Below are positions 44,583 to 52,390 of a stretch of 64,000 nucleotides of DNA, in pieces (the first letter of the stretch is position 1; each line of letters opens with the position of its first letter). The translations under genes and the position numbers were made by a program. Where the stretch lies: assembly GCF_003992725.1 (NCBI RefSeq), contig NZ_RZNF01000012.1, forward strand, positions 1,657,750-1,721,749. The letters run 5' to 3'. The notes under the pieces were generated by a model. The model was not told where the DNA came from. It worked only from the letters and a program-made list of their open reading frames with translations, and did no database searches. The DNA is from Rhodomicrobium lacus (GTDB lineage Bacteria > Pseudomonadota > Alphaproteobacteria > Rhizobiales > Rhodomicrobiaceae).

Positions 44583-44822
44583 ATGACACCCGATGAATTC
44601 GAGGCGATTTGTCAGCGGCTCGGGCTTTCACGCCGAGAGTTCGGACGCCGCTTCGGCACAGGCCCGAATCAGGCACAGAGATACGCGGACGGCTCCGCTC
44701 GCATCCCAGGTCCGACCGCGATCCTCATGCGCATTTTGGATCGTCTGCCGGAGCTGATGCCCGAAGCGCCGACACCGACGCAAAAGCGTGGGCGGAAACC
44801 AAGTAGACTCGACACGGAATAA
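44583..44822 (+). CDS. Small HTH (Cro/C1-like) regulator
   Basis: A 79-residue protein from ATG 44583 (MTPDEFEAICQRLGLSRREF). The helix-turn-helix RLGLSRREFGRRFGTGPNQA then QRYADGS, with a PGPTAILMRILDRLPE tail, fits phage Cro-like repressors. Another ATG at 44574 is in frame. Followed by a membrane protein and a Nudix gene, with which it may form an operon. Confidence 0.72.
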   Translation: MTPDEFEAICQRLGLSRREFGRRFGTGPNQAQRYADGSARIPGPTAILMRILDRLPELMPEAPTPTQKRGRKPSRLDTE

Positions 44823-44833
44823 GAGAGGCGGGC

Positions 44834-45202
44834 ATGAGCTTCGATGAAACGGCGGTCTCGCATGGCGGGGAGGTGCTGACCTTTCTCGCGATCGGCGCGG
44901 CGGTTGGTGTTGCGATAGGCATCGCCAAACGCCTGGCCGAAGGTCGCGCGCCAGAGACGTGGAACGTCGGGAAGGTTATCGAGCGCATCTTGCTCCTCTG
45001 CTGCATCGGCGCGCTGATCTGGCTTCTCGTGATCGGGCAATATGTGTTAGCGGCGGGCCTTATTCTCCTTCTTGCCTCGATCTCGCTCAAGCTCTGGTTC
45101 GCCGATCGACTGCCTCTTGACTGGCCTGATTGGCTGGTGCTCCTGATCGCGAGCATTCCCGTGTGGATTTTTTTGCTCGCCCTGCCATACCTCACAAGAT
45201 GA
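44834..45202 (+). CDS. Small membrane protein of unknown function
   Basis: A 122-residue protein with about three membrane helices (LTFLAIGAAVGVAIGIAKRL, ILLLCCIGALIWLLVIGQYV plus LAAGLILLLASIS, WLVLLIASIPVWIFLLALPY). GAGAGGCGGGC lies before the ATG. It starts 11 bases after the HTH gene. In phage settings such proteins may be superinfection-exclusion or holin-like proteins; nothing here decides. Confidence 0.6.
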   Translation: MSFDETAVSHGGEVLTFLAIGAAVGVAIGIAKRLAEGRAPETWNVGKVIERILLLCCIGALIWLLVIGQYVLAAGLILLLASISLKLWFADRLPLDWPDWLVLLIASIPVWIFLLALPYLTR

Positions 45203-45231
45203 CGCGGCGATAACACCGAGCGGGCTAGATC

Positions 45232-45693
45232 ATGATAAAAGAGGAAGAAGTCGACCGACTTCGGCAAGAGGCGGAACGCGGCGGCATCGAAAAGCTTGTC
45301 GTCGGCGCCATCATCGAGCGCGGCGGCCGCGTCTTAATCTTGCGGCGTTCACCGGACGAGACCTACCTCGCCGGGCTGCACGAGATACCGAGCGGCGGCG
45401 TTGAACCGGGCGAAGGACTGCTCGATGCGCTCGTGCGCGAGGTGCGCGAGGAAACCGGCCTCTCCATCAAGGCCGTCCAGCGCTACGCGAACTCGTTTGA
45501 TTACGTCAGCGGCTTAGGCAAAAGGACGCGTCAGTTCAATTTCGCGGTCGAAACGGATGACGGTGCGGTTTCGCTGAACCCGGCCGAACATGACGCCTAT
45601 CTATGGATCAGTCCGGCCTCGCAGGAGTTCGCTGCCCTCAGCATGTCGGACGAGACGCGAGCTTGCATCCGGCACGCTTGCGTGGCTGCGTGA
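45232..45693 (+). CDS. Nudix hydrolase
   Basis: A 153-residue hydrolase with a complete Nudix box at about residues 61-83: GGVEPGEGLLDALVREVREE then TGL fits GX5EX7REUXEEXGU. The start is MIKEEEVDRLRQEAERGGIE. Substrate cannot be read from the box. Phage Nudix enzymes often clear nucleotides or caps; as cargo in an element it may have either purpose. Confidence 0.9.
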   Translation: MIKEEEVDRLRQEAERGGIEKLVVGAIIERGGRVLILRRSPDETYLAGLHEIPSGGVEPGEGLLDALVREVREETGLSIKAVQRYANSFDYVSGLGKRTRQFNFAVETDDGAVSLNPAEHDAYLWISPASQEFAALSMSDETRACIRHACVAA

Positions 45694-45730
45694 GACTCTA
45701 ACCATATCAGGGGATAAAGGGGCGGATAGC

Positions 45731-46291
45731 TCATTGCTCGCCGTAATACCGCGCGACACGATCAAGCAGCGCCTGAATCCGGCTCACTCCCGCGCTCGTG
45801 GCCTGATCCTTGCCAGCATAGCCGGACAGAAGCCAGCCCATTTCGGGCAAGCGATCCCCGTTCCATTTTTTGAAATAATCGTTGATGAAGAGGTCGACGA
45901 ACAACTGCCGCTCGCGGGCGGTCAGTTCCTGATCGAGCAAGACGGAGAGGCGATCGTGCGCGGAGTTCGTCCATGCCCGGCGCGGTGAACGCGAACCTGC
46001 CGGGGAGCCGTCAATTTTATCCCGCCACATCATTGTCACGCCGCCGGAGGCACCGGACGCCCGCTCGAAATCCGCGAGGACGCGGTGCGCGGCTCGCAGT
46101 TGTGCCTCGTCGAGCTTACCAACTGAGTGGAGCTTCGCCAAGAGCGTGCCACGAGCGAAATCGAACTGTTTATCACGGCACCCGACGAACTTGTCCGAGT
46201 AGAGGGCAAGATCGACGCCAGCCATCTCCGCTCGACGCTCCGCTGGCGCCAAGGATTCGTCACGGTTTCCGACTGCGACGTTCACTCTCAT
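45731..46291 (-). CDS. Hypothetical protein, element-encoded
   Basis: A 186-residue soluble protein, charged and helical, without recognised domain. The segment ARGTLLAKLHSVGKLDEAQL and the acidic centre are followed by LSVLLDQELTARERQLFVDL. The ATG at 46291 has GGGGA almost adjacent, so the true start may be ATG 46225 (MAGVDLALYSDKF), which gives a 164-residue protein. It is convergent with the Nudix gene. Confidence 0.5.
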   Translation of the reverse strand: MRVNVAVGNRDESLAPAERRAEMAGVDLALYSDKFVGCRDKQFDFARGTLLAKLHSVGKLDEAQLRAAHRVLADFERASGASGGVTMMWRDKIDGSPAGSRSPRRAWTNSAHDRLSVLLDQELTARERQLFVDLFINDYFKKWNGDRLPEMGWLLSGYAGKDQATSAGVSRIQALLDRVARYYGEQ

Positions 46292-46381
46292 TCCCCGTCA
46301 TTCACGCTGTGTGCGTTGAATACTCCAAAAACTCGGGCATCGGTTCAATTTTTTCGCTGGATTTTTTATAATATGCATGAA

Positions 46382-46404
46382 AAAGCCCGCTACGGGCGGG
46401 CTTT
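46382..46404 (-). terminator. Rho-independent terminator for the S24 protein gene
   Basis: AAAGCCCGC (46382-46390) pairs with GCGGGCTTT (46396-46404), loop TACGG; on the minus strand it continues into TTTTTC. It lies 23 bases past the stop of the minus-strand gene at 46427-46735. Confidence 0.82.
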
Positions 46405-46426
46405 GAAAACAAAACTCGTGCTTGCT

Positions 46427-46735
46427 TCATTTTTTTCTCGGCGGGCGCTCGCGCTTCTCGCTCATGTGCCACTCGACGATCGGGGCAACGATTTGAATTA
46501 CGCAATCCCGAGTGGAAAATGAAGGGTACGCGGGGTTTATTGGCGAAATTTCAAACTGTGCTTCGTCGCATGGAACGTATTTTCCAATTGAATATTGGTG
46601 CTCATCGCGTCCAGCAACAAAGGCGAAAACCATATCTCCCGGAATCGGATCGAAGTCTCGATCAATTATTGCTATATCGCCCGGTTTATACCTTGGTGAA
46701 TTCGATTCGTCCCGAAGTTCGTAGTATTCTAGCAT
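46427..46735 (-). CDS. S24/LexA-like peptidase domain protein without HTH
   Basis: A 102-residue protein that resembles only the C-terminal autopeptidase half of LexA or CI repressors: DESNSPRYKPGDIAIIDRDF, where Ser of ESN fits the catalytic serine of the DxSMxPxxxxGD motif, then PGDMVFAFVAG, and a lysine in SIGKYV that could be the base. The end, INPAYPSFSTRDCVIQIVAP, is also typical. No DNA-binding domain precedes it; AGGAG lies nine bases before ATG 46735. It may act on another repressor or sense RecA, as separate control in the element. Confidence 0.72.
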   Translation of the reverse strand: MLEYYELRDESNSPRYKPGDIAIIDRDFDPIPGDMVFAFVAGRDEHQYSIGKYVPCDEAQFEISPINPAYPSFSTRDCVIQIVAPIVEWHMSEKRERPPRKK

Positions 46736-46825
46736 GAAACGGCACTCCTGATTATGGGCCGACAGCCCAGTTGAAACCGGGGATGCTGCGGGACGGACGC
46801 GACCGCAGCGCCCGCCCCGCCCCCG

Positions 46826-47080
46826 CTACCTCTCATCCGGGCATGCGGACCCGGACGGTCGGAATTTTCCGGAAATTCTCTCGCCTGATGCGCGACAGAT
46901 ACTCCAAATTATTCCGAATTCTGGTGTGGGCCAGGCGATGGCTATGCGCCCATCCGGGAGGCGGACGCCATGAACGGCGTACTCCCCACGCGCGGCCTCG
47001 ATCGCCTGACGCACCGCGCGCTTTTCGATTTCCGTCAGGCTGTCGAACGCGCGGCGACTCTCCTCGTCCATCTCCGTCAT
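46826..47080 (-). CDS. Small hypothetical protein of the early phage operon
   Basis: An 84-residue protein starting MTEMDEESRRAFDSLTEIEK, helical and charged at the start and Gly/Pro-rich later. Its ATG overlaps the stop of the preceding gene by ATGA (47077-47080), so it is the third of three coupled small genes. No family recognised. Confidence 0.6.
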   Translation of the reverse strand: MTEMDEESRRAFDSLTEIEKRAVRQAIEAARGEYAVHGVRLPDGRIAIAWPTPEFGIIWSICRASGERISGKFRPSGSACPDER

Positions 47081-47283
47081 GCCCGGCCGCCGATCGGTGT
47101 CGCCGCTGACAGGCGAGTCAGATATTCCGCTTCCGCGTCAAGGGCGTCGAGGATTGCATCCATGCGCTCGGCGCCTTCCTCATCGCCACCACGGCGTAGG
47201 ATTTCCGCGACAGCTTCGGCCAAGGCGCGCGCCTGCCGGACGAAGCCGCGCGCAGCTTCCAGCTCTGGGCGTGTGAAAATCAT
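47077..47283 (-). CDS. Small hypothetical protein of the early phage operon
   Basis: A 68-residue helical protein from ATG 47283 (MIFTRPELEAARGFVRQARA). The start overlaps the stop of the next upstream small gene by 4 bases, and its own stop overlaps the next start by 4 bases. GGAG lies about seven bases upstream. It is likely a dimeric helical protein; function unknown. Confidence 0.6.
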   Translation of the reverse strand: MIFTRPELEAARGFVRQARALAEAVAEILRRGGDEEGAERMDAILDALDAEAEYLTRLSAATPIGGRA

Positions 47284-47420
47284 GGAAGCCGCTCCGCCTT
47301 CTCGGCAGCCGCAAGGCGGGCGTCGATGTCGCGCTCGACGTCCTTCGCTCGAAAAAGCAGCGTCTTGACGCGGGCAGTCACGGCGACATCGCCAGCGTTT
47401 TCGGCAACGGAAAAGCGCAT
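47280..47420 (-). CDS. Very small hypothetical protein at the head of the early operon
   Basis: A 46-codon gene reading MRFSVAENAGDVAVTARVKT onward and ending AAEKAERLP, helical and charged. Its stop overlaps the next start (ATGA), which makes it likely that it is real despite its size and poor ribosome site. A longer frame (47077-47490) crosses it and is judged spurious. Confidence 0.45.
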   Translation of the reverse strand: MRFSVAENAGDVAVTARVKTLLFRAKDVERDIDARLAAAEKAERLP

Positions 47421-47528
47421 CTTCAATGAATCTGCGAGATCGATTCAGGAGCACTGAAACCGTGCGCAATTCAACGGCATTGAGCGACATGAAAATTGCC
47501 CTTCCCGCTTTGCCTTCAATTCGAATAA

Positions 47529-47573
47529 GCGTATTCTATACGCACACGACATCGCGAGCAACCTCTATACGCA
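47529..47573. promoter_or_regulatory. Operator-like repeats ahead of the XRE repressor gene
   Basis: A palindrome GCGTAT-TCT-ATACGC occupies 47529-47543, and the 10-base string TCTATACGCA occurs at 47535-47544 and 47564-47573, 29 bases apart. They lie in the short divergent region between the early small genes and the XRE gene at 47593, so autoregulation and switch control are likely. Confidence 0.55.
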
Positions 47574-47592
47574 TTTTTGATGAAAGTACGCA

Positions 47593-48027
47593 ATGATTAC
47601 GGGCGACCAACTGCGGGCGGCGCGCGCGCTCGCGCGATTGACGATCCAGGAACTTGCCGAATTGGCAACCGTGAATAAGGCGACGGTTGTACGGATCGAG
47701 TCTGGAGCGAGGGCGAACAGGTTGACGCTAATCCGCCTTCAGGAGGTTCTCGAAGAACACGGCATCACCTTCATTGACGCGGACGACACGGGAGGAAGTG
47801 GCGTGCGCTACCGTCTTGGCGTCGAGCGGCAAACTTCCGGAGCGGCTGACAATACCTCAAGCAGCGAAGATGGAAGCGGTGTTCAGGCACAATACCCTGA
47901 GCTAGCCGATTATTGGATCGAACACCCCGAAGCACTCGCACGCCTGTCCGATGAAGGTCGCCGGGCGATATCCGAGGCGGCGCTTGGTGATCCGCGCGCG
48001 CTCGACGACTTGGCGGCGCGGCCATGA
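47593..48027 (+). CDS. XRE-family repressor-like protein of the element
   Basis: A 144-residue regulator with an N-terminal helix-turn-helix at residues 4-55 (LRAARALARLTIQELAELAT then VNKATVVRIESG). After a linker, a small C-terminal part ALARLSDEGRRAISEAALGD follows; it lacks a LexA-type peptidase, so inactivation must involve another route, perhaps the S24-only protein at 46427. It is first of the plus-strand genes leading to the integrase. Confidence 0.8.
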   Translation: MITGDQLRAARALARLTIQELAELATVNKATVVRIESGARANRLTLIRLQEVLEEHGITFIDADDTGGSGVRYRLGVERQTSGAADNTSSSEDGSGVQAQYPELADYWIEHPEALARLSDEGRRAISEAALGDPRALDDLAARP

Positions 48028-48198
48028 AACGCGAGCGCCTGTGCATAACCGCGCACCGTGGCGCACACGACCTTGACGTTCCGTACACGCACGCAGGATG
48101 TTGTGCGTCATGCACTCAGCGACCCCTATCTATTGCGCATCACGCGCTATCTCCCTTGTTTCGCTCAGTCGGTTAATCCAACTCTTGGAGAGACCGCC

Positions 48199-48447
48199 GT
48201 GCAGCGCGAACCTAGAAAATCACTCCCTTCCCCTCTGACCCTTCAGCCGCGCCTGGTCGGCCGCGAGGCTGCGGCCGCCTTTATCGGCCTTTCCGTCAGA
48301 AAATTTGACGAGCTGGTGGCGGATGGGCGCATGCCCAAGCCGAAGCGCATCGACGCGCGCGTTCTTTGGGACGTCCGCGCGCTCGATGCGGCTGTCGATC
48401 GCCTTAACGGGGATGTCTCGCGTGCTGTCGATGGGGCGCGAGCATGA
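48199..48447 (+). CDS. AlpA/excisionase-like DNA-binding protein
   Basis: An 82-residue protein from GTG 48199, six bases after GGAGAG. The winged helix is visible in LVGREAAAAFIGLSVRKFDE then LVADGRMPKPKRI, with LWDVRALDAAVDRL at the end: the AlpA/MerR-like fold of excisionases. The longer frame upstream to 48058 has no ribosome site and is not needed. Its stop overlaps the next gene by 4 bases. Confidence 0.75.
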   Translation: MQREPRKSLPSPLTLQPRLVGREAAAAFIGLSVRKFDELVADGRMPKPKRIDARVLWDVRALDAAVDRLNGDVSRAVDGARA

Positions 48448-49037
48448 AAACGCTTGATGAACACGGCGCCATGAACAGCGACGAACACGAGCAGCGCGAA
48501 ATTCGTTTCGCGCCTCAAGCCTTTCGCGTGCGCGGAGACGGCAGCTTTGAGTACCTAGAGCGCAACGAACAGGGACAGTGGCGTCCAGCACCTGAGCCTG
48601 AGTGGCAGATTGTGCGGCGTGAAAGTTCGAGGAAGTTGCAGGCGAGCGCCGCTCCTTCAGAGCTATCCCCGCTCGATCTTTACACACTGGAAGATGCATG
48701 TTTGCGCTTCTTCTCCGGTCTAGGAGTGACGCCGGACGATCTCCGTGCGCTCGCGAAGAGAAAAAAGCTTTCAGTCATATCCGTTCGCCGGAAAAAATTC
48801 GTTCGTGGTGAAGATCTGAAGGAGATGGTGATATGCCTCGCAGAGCGAAGCCGCCCCGTTTGTGGCTCGAAGAACGCGAAGGCCGGGAATCGAAATGGAT
48901 TATTCTCGACTCCGGCCGAAAAATCAGCACGGGCATCGATCGAGCGGATGCTGAAGGAGCCGCGCGCGCCCTCGAAGCCTACATCTCTGAAAAATACGAG
49001 CCCAGTGGGAGCAGTAATCCCGCTTCGGTCTCGATAG
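48444..49037 (+). CDS. Helix-turn-helix protein overlapping the integrase gene
   Basis: A 197-residue protein with a central excisionase-like motif (LYTLEDACLRFFSGLGVTPD then DLRALAKRKKLSV and VRGEDLKEMVICLAE). The last 67 residues, with GSKNAKAGNRNGLFSTPAEK, lie in the region shared with the integrase in another frame. Overlaps of this type between such genes and an integrase are frequent in phages. The gene starts at ATG 48444 within the end of the excisionase-like gene. Confidence 0.6.
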   Translation: MKTLDEHGAMNSDEHEQREIRFAPQAFRVRGDGSFEYLERNEQGQWRPAPEPEWQIVRRESSRKLQASAAPSELSPLDLYTLEDACLRFFSGLGVTPDDLRALAKRKKLSVISVRRKKFVRGEDLKEMVICLAERSRPVCGSKNAKAGNRNGLFSTPAEKSARASIERMLKEPRAPSKPTSLKNTSPVGAVIPLRSR

Positions 49038-49948
49038 CCGAGGTTTTGGAAAACTACCTCCGCCTGCACGTTCCCAATCTAGGCGAGCAGGCGAATCCTC
49101 GACGGCACGTGCGCGACCTGGTCGAATGGTGGGCCGGGAAAACCGTTGCAGACGTGAAGGGCAAATCGTGTCGAGAGTATTTTGAGTGGCGCAAAACGCG
49201 TGCGGCTTACGGCGCGAAGGGCGACACGACTGCAAGTCGAGATCTCGCGACACTCAGAGCCGCTATCCGGCTTTGGCACAAGGAGCACACGCTTTCGATG
49301 GTTCCGGTGGTTTCAATCCCCGAGCCTTCCGATCCGCGTGACGAGTGGCTCACGCGAGATCAGGTTGCGCACCTGCTTCGTGTCGTCCGGAAACGACCGA
49401 AATCCGCGCACCTCGCTAGGCTTATTCTGATTGGGGTTTACTCCGGCACGAGATCAGGCGCGGTTCTGGGCCTCCGGTGGATGCCGTCTACAGATGGGGG
49501 ATGGGTCGATCTAGAACATGATCTCATGTATCGGCGTGGCAGGGGGAAATCGGAAACCAAGAAGCGAACTCCGCCGGTTCGCATTCACGCCCGCCTTTTA
49601 CCCCACTTGCGCCGCTGGCGCGATGAGGACGTGGCGCGCGGCATCACCCATGTCATTCATTTCAATCAAGGCCCAGTGAAGAAGCTTCGGCGATCGTGGG
49701 ATTCAGCACGCGAAATCGCTGGCTTCGATCAGCACTTTGTCCTTCACAGCTTCAGGCATACGGCTACGACGTGGATGCTGCAAGCGGGCGTGCCTATCTG
49801 GGAGGTTTCCGGGTACGTCGGCATGTCCGTGAAAACCATCGAAAAGGTCTACGGTCATCACTGCCCAGACTACCAGAACAAGGCTGCTTCCGCGATTGCG
49901 CCGAAGCGTGTTCCGAGGCGTTCTTTCGCGCGAATGATTGGCGAATGA
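48833..49948 (+). CDS. Tyrosine integrase of the tRNA-Lys element
   Basis: A 371-residue recombinase that lies 94 bases from attR. N-terminal part begins MPRRAKPPRLWLEEREGRES, then a core-binding domain (SIAEVLENYLRLHVPN onward). The catalytic domain from about residue 170 has YSGTRSGAVLGLRW (Arg), HSFRHTATTWML (His-x-x-Arg-His) and VKTIEKVYGHHCPDY with the nucleophile Tyr before GHH. It should carry out integration into, and excision from, tRNA-Lys. The ATG at 48833 is inside the HTH gene by about 205 bases. Confidence 0.93.
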   Translation: MPRRAKPPRLWLEEREGRESKWIILDSGRKISTGIDRADAEGAARALEAYISEKYEPSGSSNPASVSIAEVLENYLRLHVPNLGEQANPRRHVRDLVEWWAGKTVADVKGKSCREYFEWRKTRAAYGAKGDTTASRDLATLRAAIRLWHKEHTLSMVPVVSIPEPSDPRDEWLTRDQVAHLLRVVRKRPKSAHLARLILIGVYSGTRSGAVLGLRWMPSTDGGWVDLEHDLMYRRGRGKSETKKRTPPVRIHARLLPHLRRWRDEDVARGITHVIHFNQGPVKKLRRSWDSAREIAGFDQHFVLHSFRHTATTWMLQAGVPIWEVSGYVGMSVKTIEKVYGHHCPDYQNKAASAIAPKRVPRRSFARMIGE

Positions 49949-50042
49949 AACGTGCGAAAAGGTGCGAACAAAACGGGAAAAATCGAGCTGCTTTCGACCA
50001 GAAAGGCCAGAAAAATCAATGATTGCGATGATCGCACGTCAC

Positions 50043-50098
50043 ACTTTTAATCAGAGGGTCGATGGTTCGAATCCATCTGGGCTCACCAACAAAATCAA
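50043..50098 (+). repeat. attR: second copy of the 56-bp tRNA-Lys 3' repeat
   Basis: Identical to 26697-26752 over all 56 bases. It is a partial tRNA gene only (no 5' half), so the copy at attL is the functional tRNA-Lys. The integrase gene ends 94 bases before it. Confidence 0.95.
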
Positions 50099-50485
50099 GA
50101 GTTTACTCCCTCGATCCCCGGCAAGGTAAAGCCTCGGGGTAACAGCGAGGGTAACAACCGCCTCGTTTATTCCGCAACTCCTTCGACATAAAAAAACTCG
50201 ACGCTTGCCCAACTTCCGGTGATACGAGCGAGGGGTGCCGGAGACATGTGACACTTGGCCCGCTCCATTGAATCGTCGCAATAATAGCTTCGGCTTAGGG
50301 TCGAGAGCGGAAGCTTGAACTGATCGACCCAATTTCCGCTTGCTACCACTTACCGGTCATCCTGATCATTTTGTGCGAACGAAGTCATAGCCCAACTGCA
50401 CAAAGCGATGCCGACGGCGCATCTCGTTGGGTGCATGAACCCCACTGATTGGTATTGGCACATCCCGGCGTGTTGAACTGCTGCA
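50099..50485. other. Chromosomal flank after attR, no certain gene
   Basis: About 390 bases. A minus-strand frame at 50167-50349 (60 residues, starting with GTG and with AGGA ten bases upstream) has gene-like codons but no known domain and is left open. Nothing else stands out. Confidence 0.35.
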
Positions 50486-52390
50486 TCAGATCTTTCGCCC
50501 GATGGTAAGGCCAATCCTTGCATAACCGGGCTCACCATCGCCCAGAAGCACGGTGTTCTTGTGGCCCTCGATCAGCGGCACCGCTGCTTTGCTCGTGTCG
50601 AACCACACTTCGACCGGCCTTCCGGCGGCGAATCGCCACGGCGTCGTATCCTCCACATGAACGGTTGGCCTCGCCCCGAAATAACGGAAAACCGCGTCCC
50701 GGTTGGTGTCCGGCGCGCGAAGCAGAATTTCGGCGTCCTTCAGCGCAGCGAATCCGCCGCCGCCATCGGCTCGGTAGTTATTGGTTACCACCGCGAACTC
50801 GCGCGTTAGGTCGAGCGGCTGGCCTTCAAAGCGGACGTCAGCGATGCGGCCCGATGACTTCGTCACGTCGATTGCGTAGGTGAGACCGGCAATCGCGTCG
50901 AAATTGTAGGATGGGATCCTGGTGTTTACGAGCGGCTGCCTTCCTTCCGCCGACGGGTCGATCGTGTTGAAAACCCGCGACGCCCATTCAAGCCAGGCGA
51001 CGATCTGCGCTCCCGTCGCCTTCACCACGGTAACAGTATTGCTGGAGTAGATGTAGAGATCGGCGACGGCGCGCATCGGGACCGGGCCTGCAGGGATGTC
51101 GATGAAACTGTCGGGCGTATAGCCCACGCGATACGGTGCTGCCGCCGATAGCAGCGGCAACTCGCCGAAGCCGGCAGCGGCAAGGAGCGGCTTGGCGTAA
51201 GCGATCTGCGCGGCGTTCACGAGCGCGGTCGTCGGATCGTATCCCGCCCACACGAAATAGCTGTAAATAGGAGCGTCGAGCATGCCGGCGGGCTGCTCGA
51301 TCCAGCCCAGCGTGCCCGCGTGCGCGGCTGCGATGGAGGCCGCCACCTCCGCATCTGCGGAGGTGAGTTCGTGAACCGTGCCGCCCTCCCGCCGATAGAT
51401 CGGCCGGGCTTCTACTTCCGCTTTCTCGACAACCCAGCGCTCGCCTTCGCGCCTGAGGTTGAGGTCGACAACGCCGAGATGGCTGCCCCAGAAACCCGGC
51501 ATTACGGCAGGCACGCCATGAAGCCGCCCCGCAACCGCGTCCACTTCGTCGGCGGCGCTGGCGTAGTCCTTTCCCGGGAAGATGCGATGGGCGTGCCCCA
51601 AAAGGATCGCGTCGATACCAGGAACGGCTGCAAGATGAAGCGCGGCGTGTTCCTCGCCTTCCGTCCATGAGCCGGTTCCTATCCCCGAATGGCAGAGAGC
51701 GATAAGGAGATCGCATTTCTCGCGCAACTCGGGGATGAGCCGTCGCGCCGTCAGCACGATGTCGCCCGCCTCCACCTTGCCCTCAAGGCGCGCCTTGTCC
51801 CAGCACATGATCTGCGGCGGCAGGAAACTGATGACGCCGATGCGCAACGCGTGCTCCGCGCCTGCTTCATCCTTGAAGACGCGCTTCAGGACGGTGTAGG
51901 GCGGAAGAAACGGCGCGCCATCGGCGCGAACGACATTTGCGCAGAGGAAGGCGAAAGGCGCATTTCGAACCGTCGCCTCCAGAAAATCGAGGCCGTAGTT
52001 GAACTCGTGATTGCCGAGGCCCGCCGCGTCATAGCCGAGCGCCGCCATCGTCGCGACGAGCGGATGCGGTTCGATGCCGGGCCGCTGCGCCGCGATGTAA
52101 TCCGCGAGCGGGTTGCCCTGAAGAAAGTCTCCGTTGTCGAACAGCAGCGTGTTCGGGGCTTCGCGCCGCGCCGCGCGGATGAGGGTTGCAACCCTTGTCA
52201 GGCCGACCGTCGGATCGGGCTTCGCGTGGTAGTAATCCCAATCCATCACGAACATGTGCAGATCGGAGGTTTCGAGCAGGCGAACACGCATGCGCGGGCC
52301 GGAGTCCGCTGCGAGCGCGTCCGACAAGCCGAGGGTAGCGAGATAGGCCGCCGCGCCAAGGGCGGTGCGGCGGGTGATTTCGATGCTCAA
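50486..52390 (-). CDS. cpdB: 2',3'-cyclic-nucleotide phosphodiesterase/3'-nucleotidase, CpdB type
   Basis: A 634-residue periplasmic enzyme that frees nucleosides and phosphate from cyclic or 3'-nucleotides. The leader MSIEITRRTALGAAAYLATL has a twin arginine and hydrophobic core, so it may be a Tat substrate. The metallophosphatase domain opens with LLETSDLHMFVMDWDYY (Asp-x-His metal ligands), TLLFDNGDFLQGNPL, and AGLGNHEFNYGLDF (GNHE motif), then ALCHSGIG and LLGHAHRIFPG. The second half is the 5'-nucleotidase C-terminal domain (NNYRADGGGGFAAL near the end). It is the last gene of the TonB operon and starts right after exbB, suggesting use of released nutrients. Confidence 0.92.
   Translation of the reverse strand: MSIEITRRTALGAAAYLATLGLSDALAADSGPRMRVRLLETSDLHMFVMDWDYYHAKPDPTVGLTRVATLIRAARREAPNTLLFDNGDFLQGNPLADYIAAQRPGIEPHPLVATMAALGYDAAGLGNHEFNYGLDFLEATVRNAPFAFLCANVVRADGAPFLPPYTVLKRVFKDEAGAEHALRIGVISFLPPQIMCWDKARLEGKVEAGDIVLTARRLIPELREKCDLLIALCHSGIGTGSWTEGEEHAALHLAAVPGIDAILLGHAHRIFPGKDYASAADEVDAVAGRLHGVPAVMPGFWGSHLGVVDLNLRREGERWVVEKAEVEARPIYRREGGTVHELTSADAEVAASIAAAHAGTLGWIEQPAGMLDAPIYSYFVWAGYDPTTALVNAAQIAYAKPLLAAAGFGELPLLSAAAPYRVGYTPDSFIDIPAGPVPMRAVADLYIYSSNTVTVVKATGAQIVAWLEWASRVFNTIDPSAEGRQPLVNTRIPSYNFDAIAGLTYAIDVTKSSGRIADVRFEGQPLDLTREFAVVTNNYRADGGGGFAALKDAEILLRAPDTNRDAVFRYFGARPTVHVEDTTPWRFAAGRPVEVWFDTSKAAVPLIEGHKNTVLLGDGEPGYARIGLTIGRKI

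Larger units (their letters stand above)
26697..50098. mobile_element. Integrated phage-satellite-like element in tRNA-Lys
   Basis: About 23.4 kb between perfect 56-bp att repeats, with a tyrosine integrase next to the right end reading toward it. It holds replication (PrimPol), control (XRE, S24, excisionase-like), packaging (small terminase, scaffold-like) and one tail gene (tape measure). No large terminase, portal, major capsid, tail tube, holin or lysin was recognised. The rest is cargo: Hxs peptide modification, AbiJ-like, methyltransferase, PIN pair and Nudix. This set fits a phage-inducible island or a decayed prophage better than a complete phage. Confidence 0.85.

Noticed and set aside
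47077..47490. Minus-strand frame of 137 codons
   Set aside because: Its first 69 codons are Arg/Cys-rich and cross the 46-codon gene; the start at 47283 with coupled overlaps is better.
26697..50098. Complete prophage
   Set aside because: No large terminase, portal, major capsid, tail tube, holin or lysin could be recognised in the 23 kb.
50051..50332. Minus-strand frame over attR ending in SPDGFEPSTL
   Set aside because: This string is a well-known translation artefact of the tRNA T arm read in reverse; it is not a protein.
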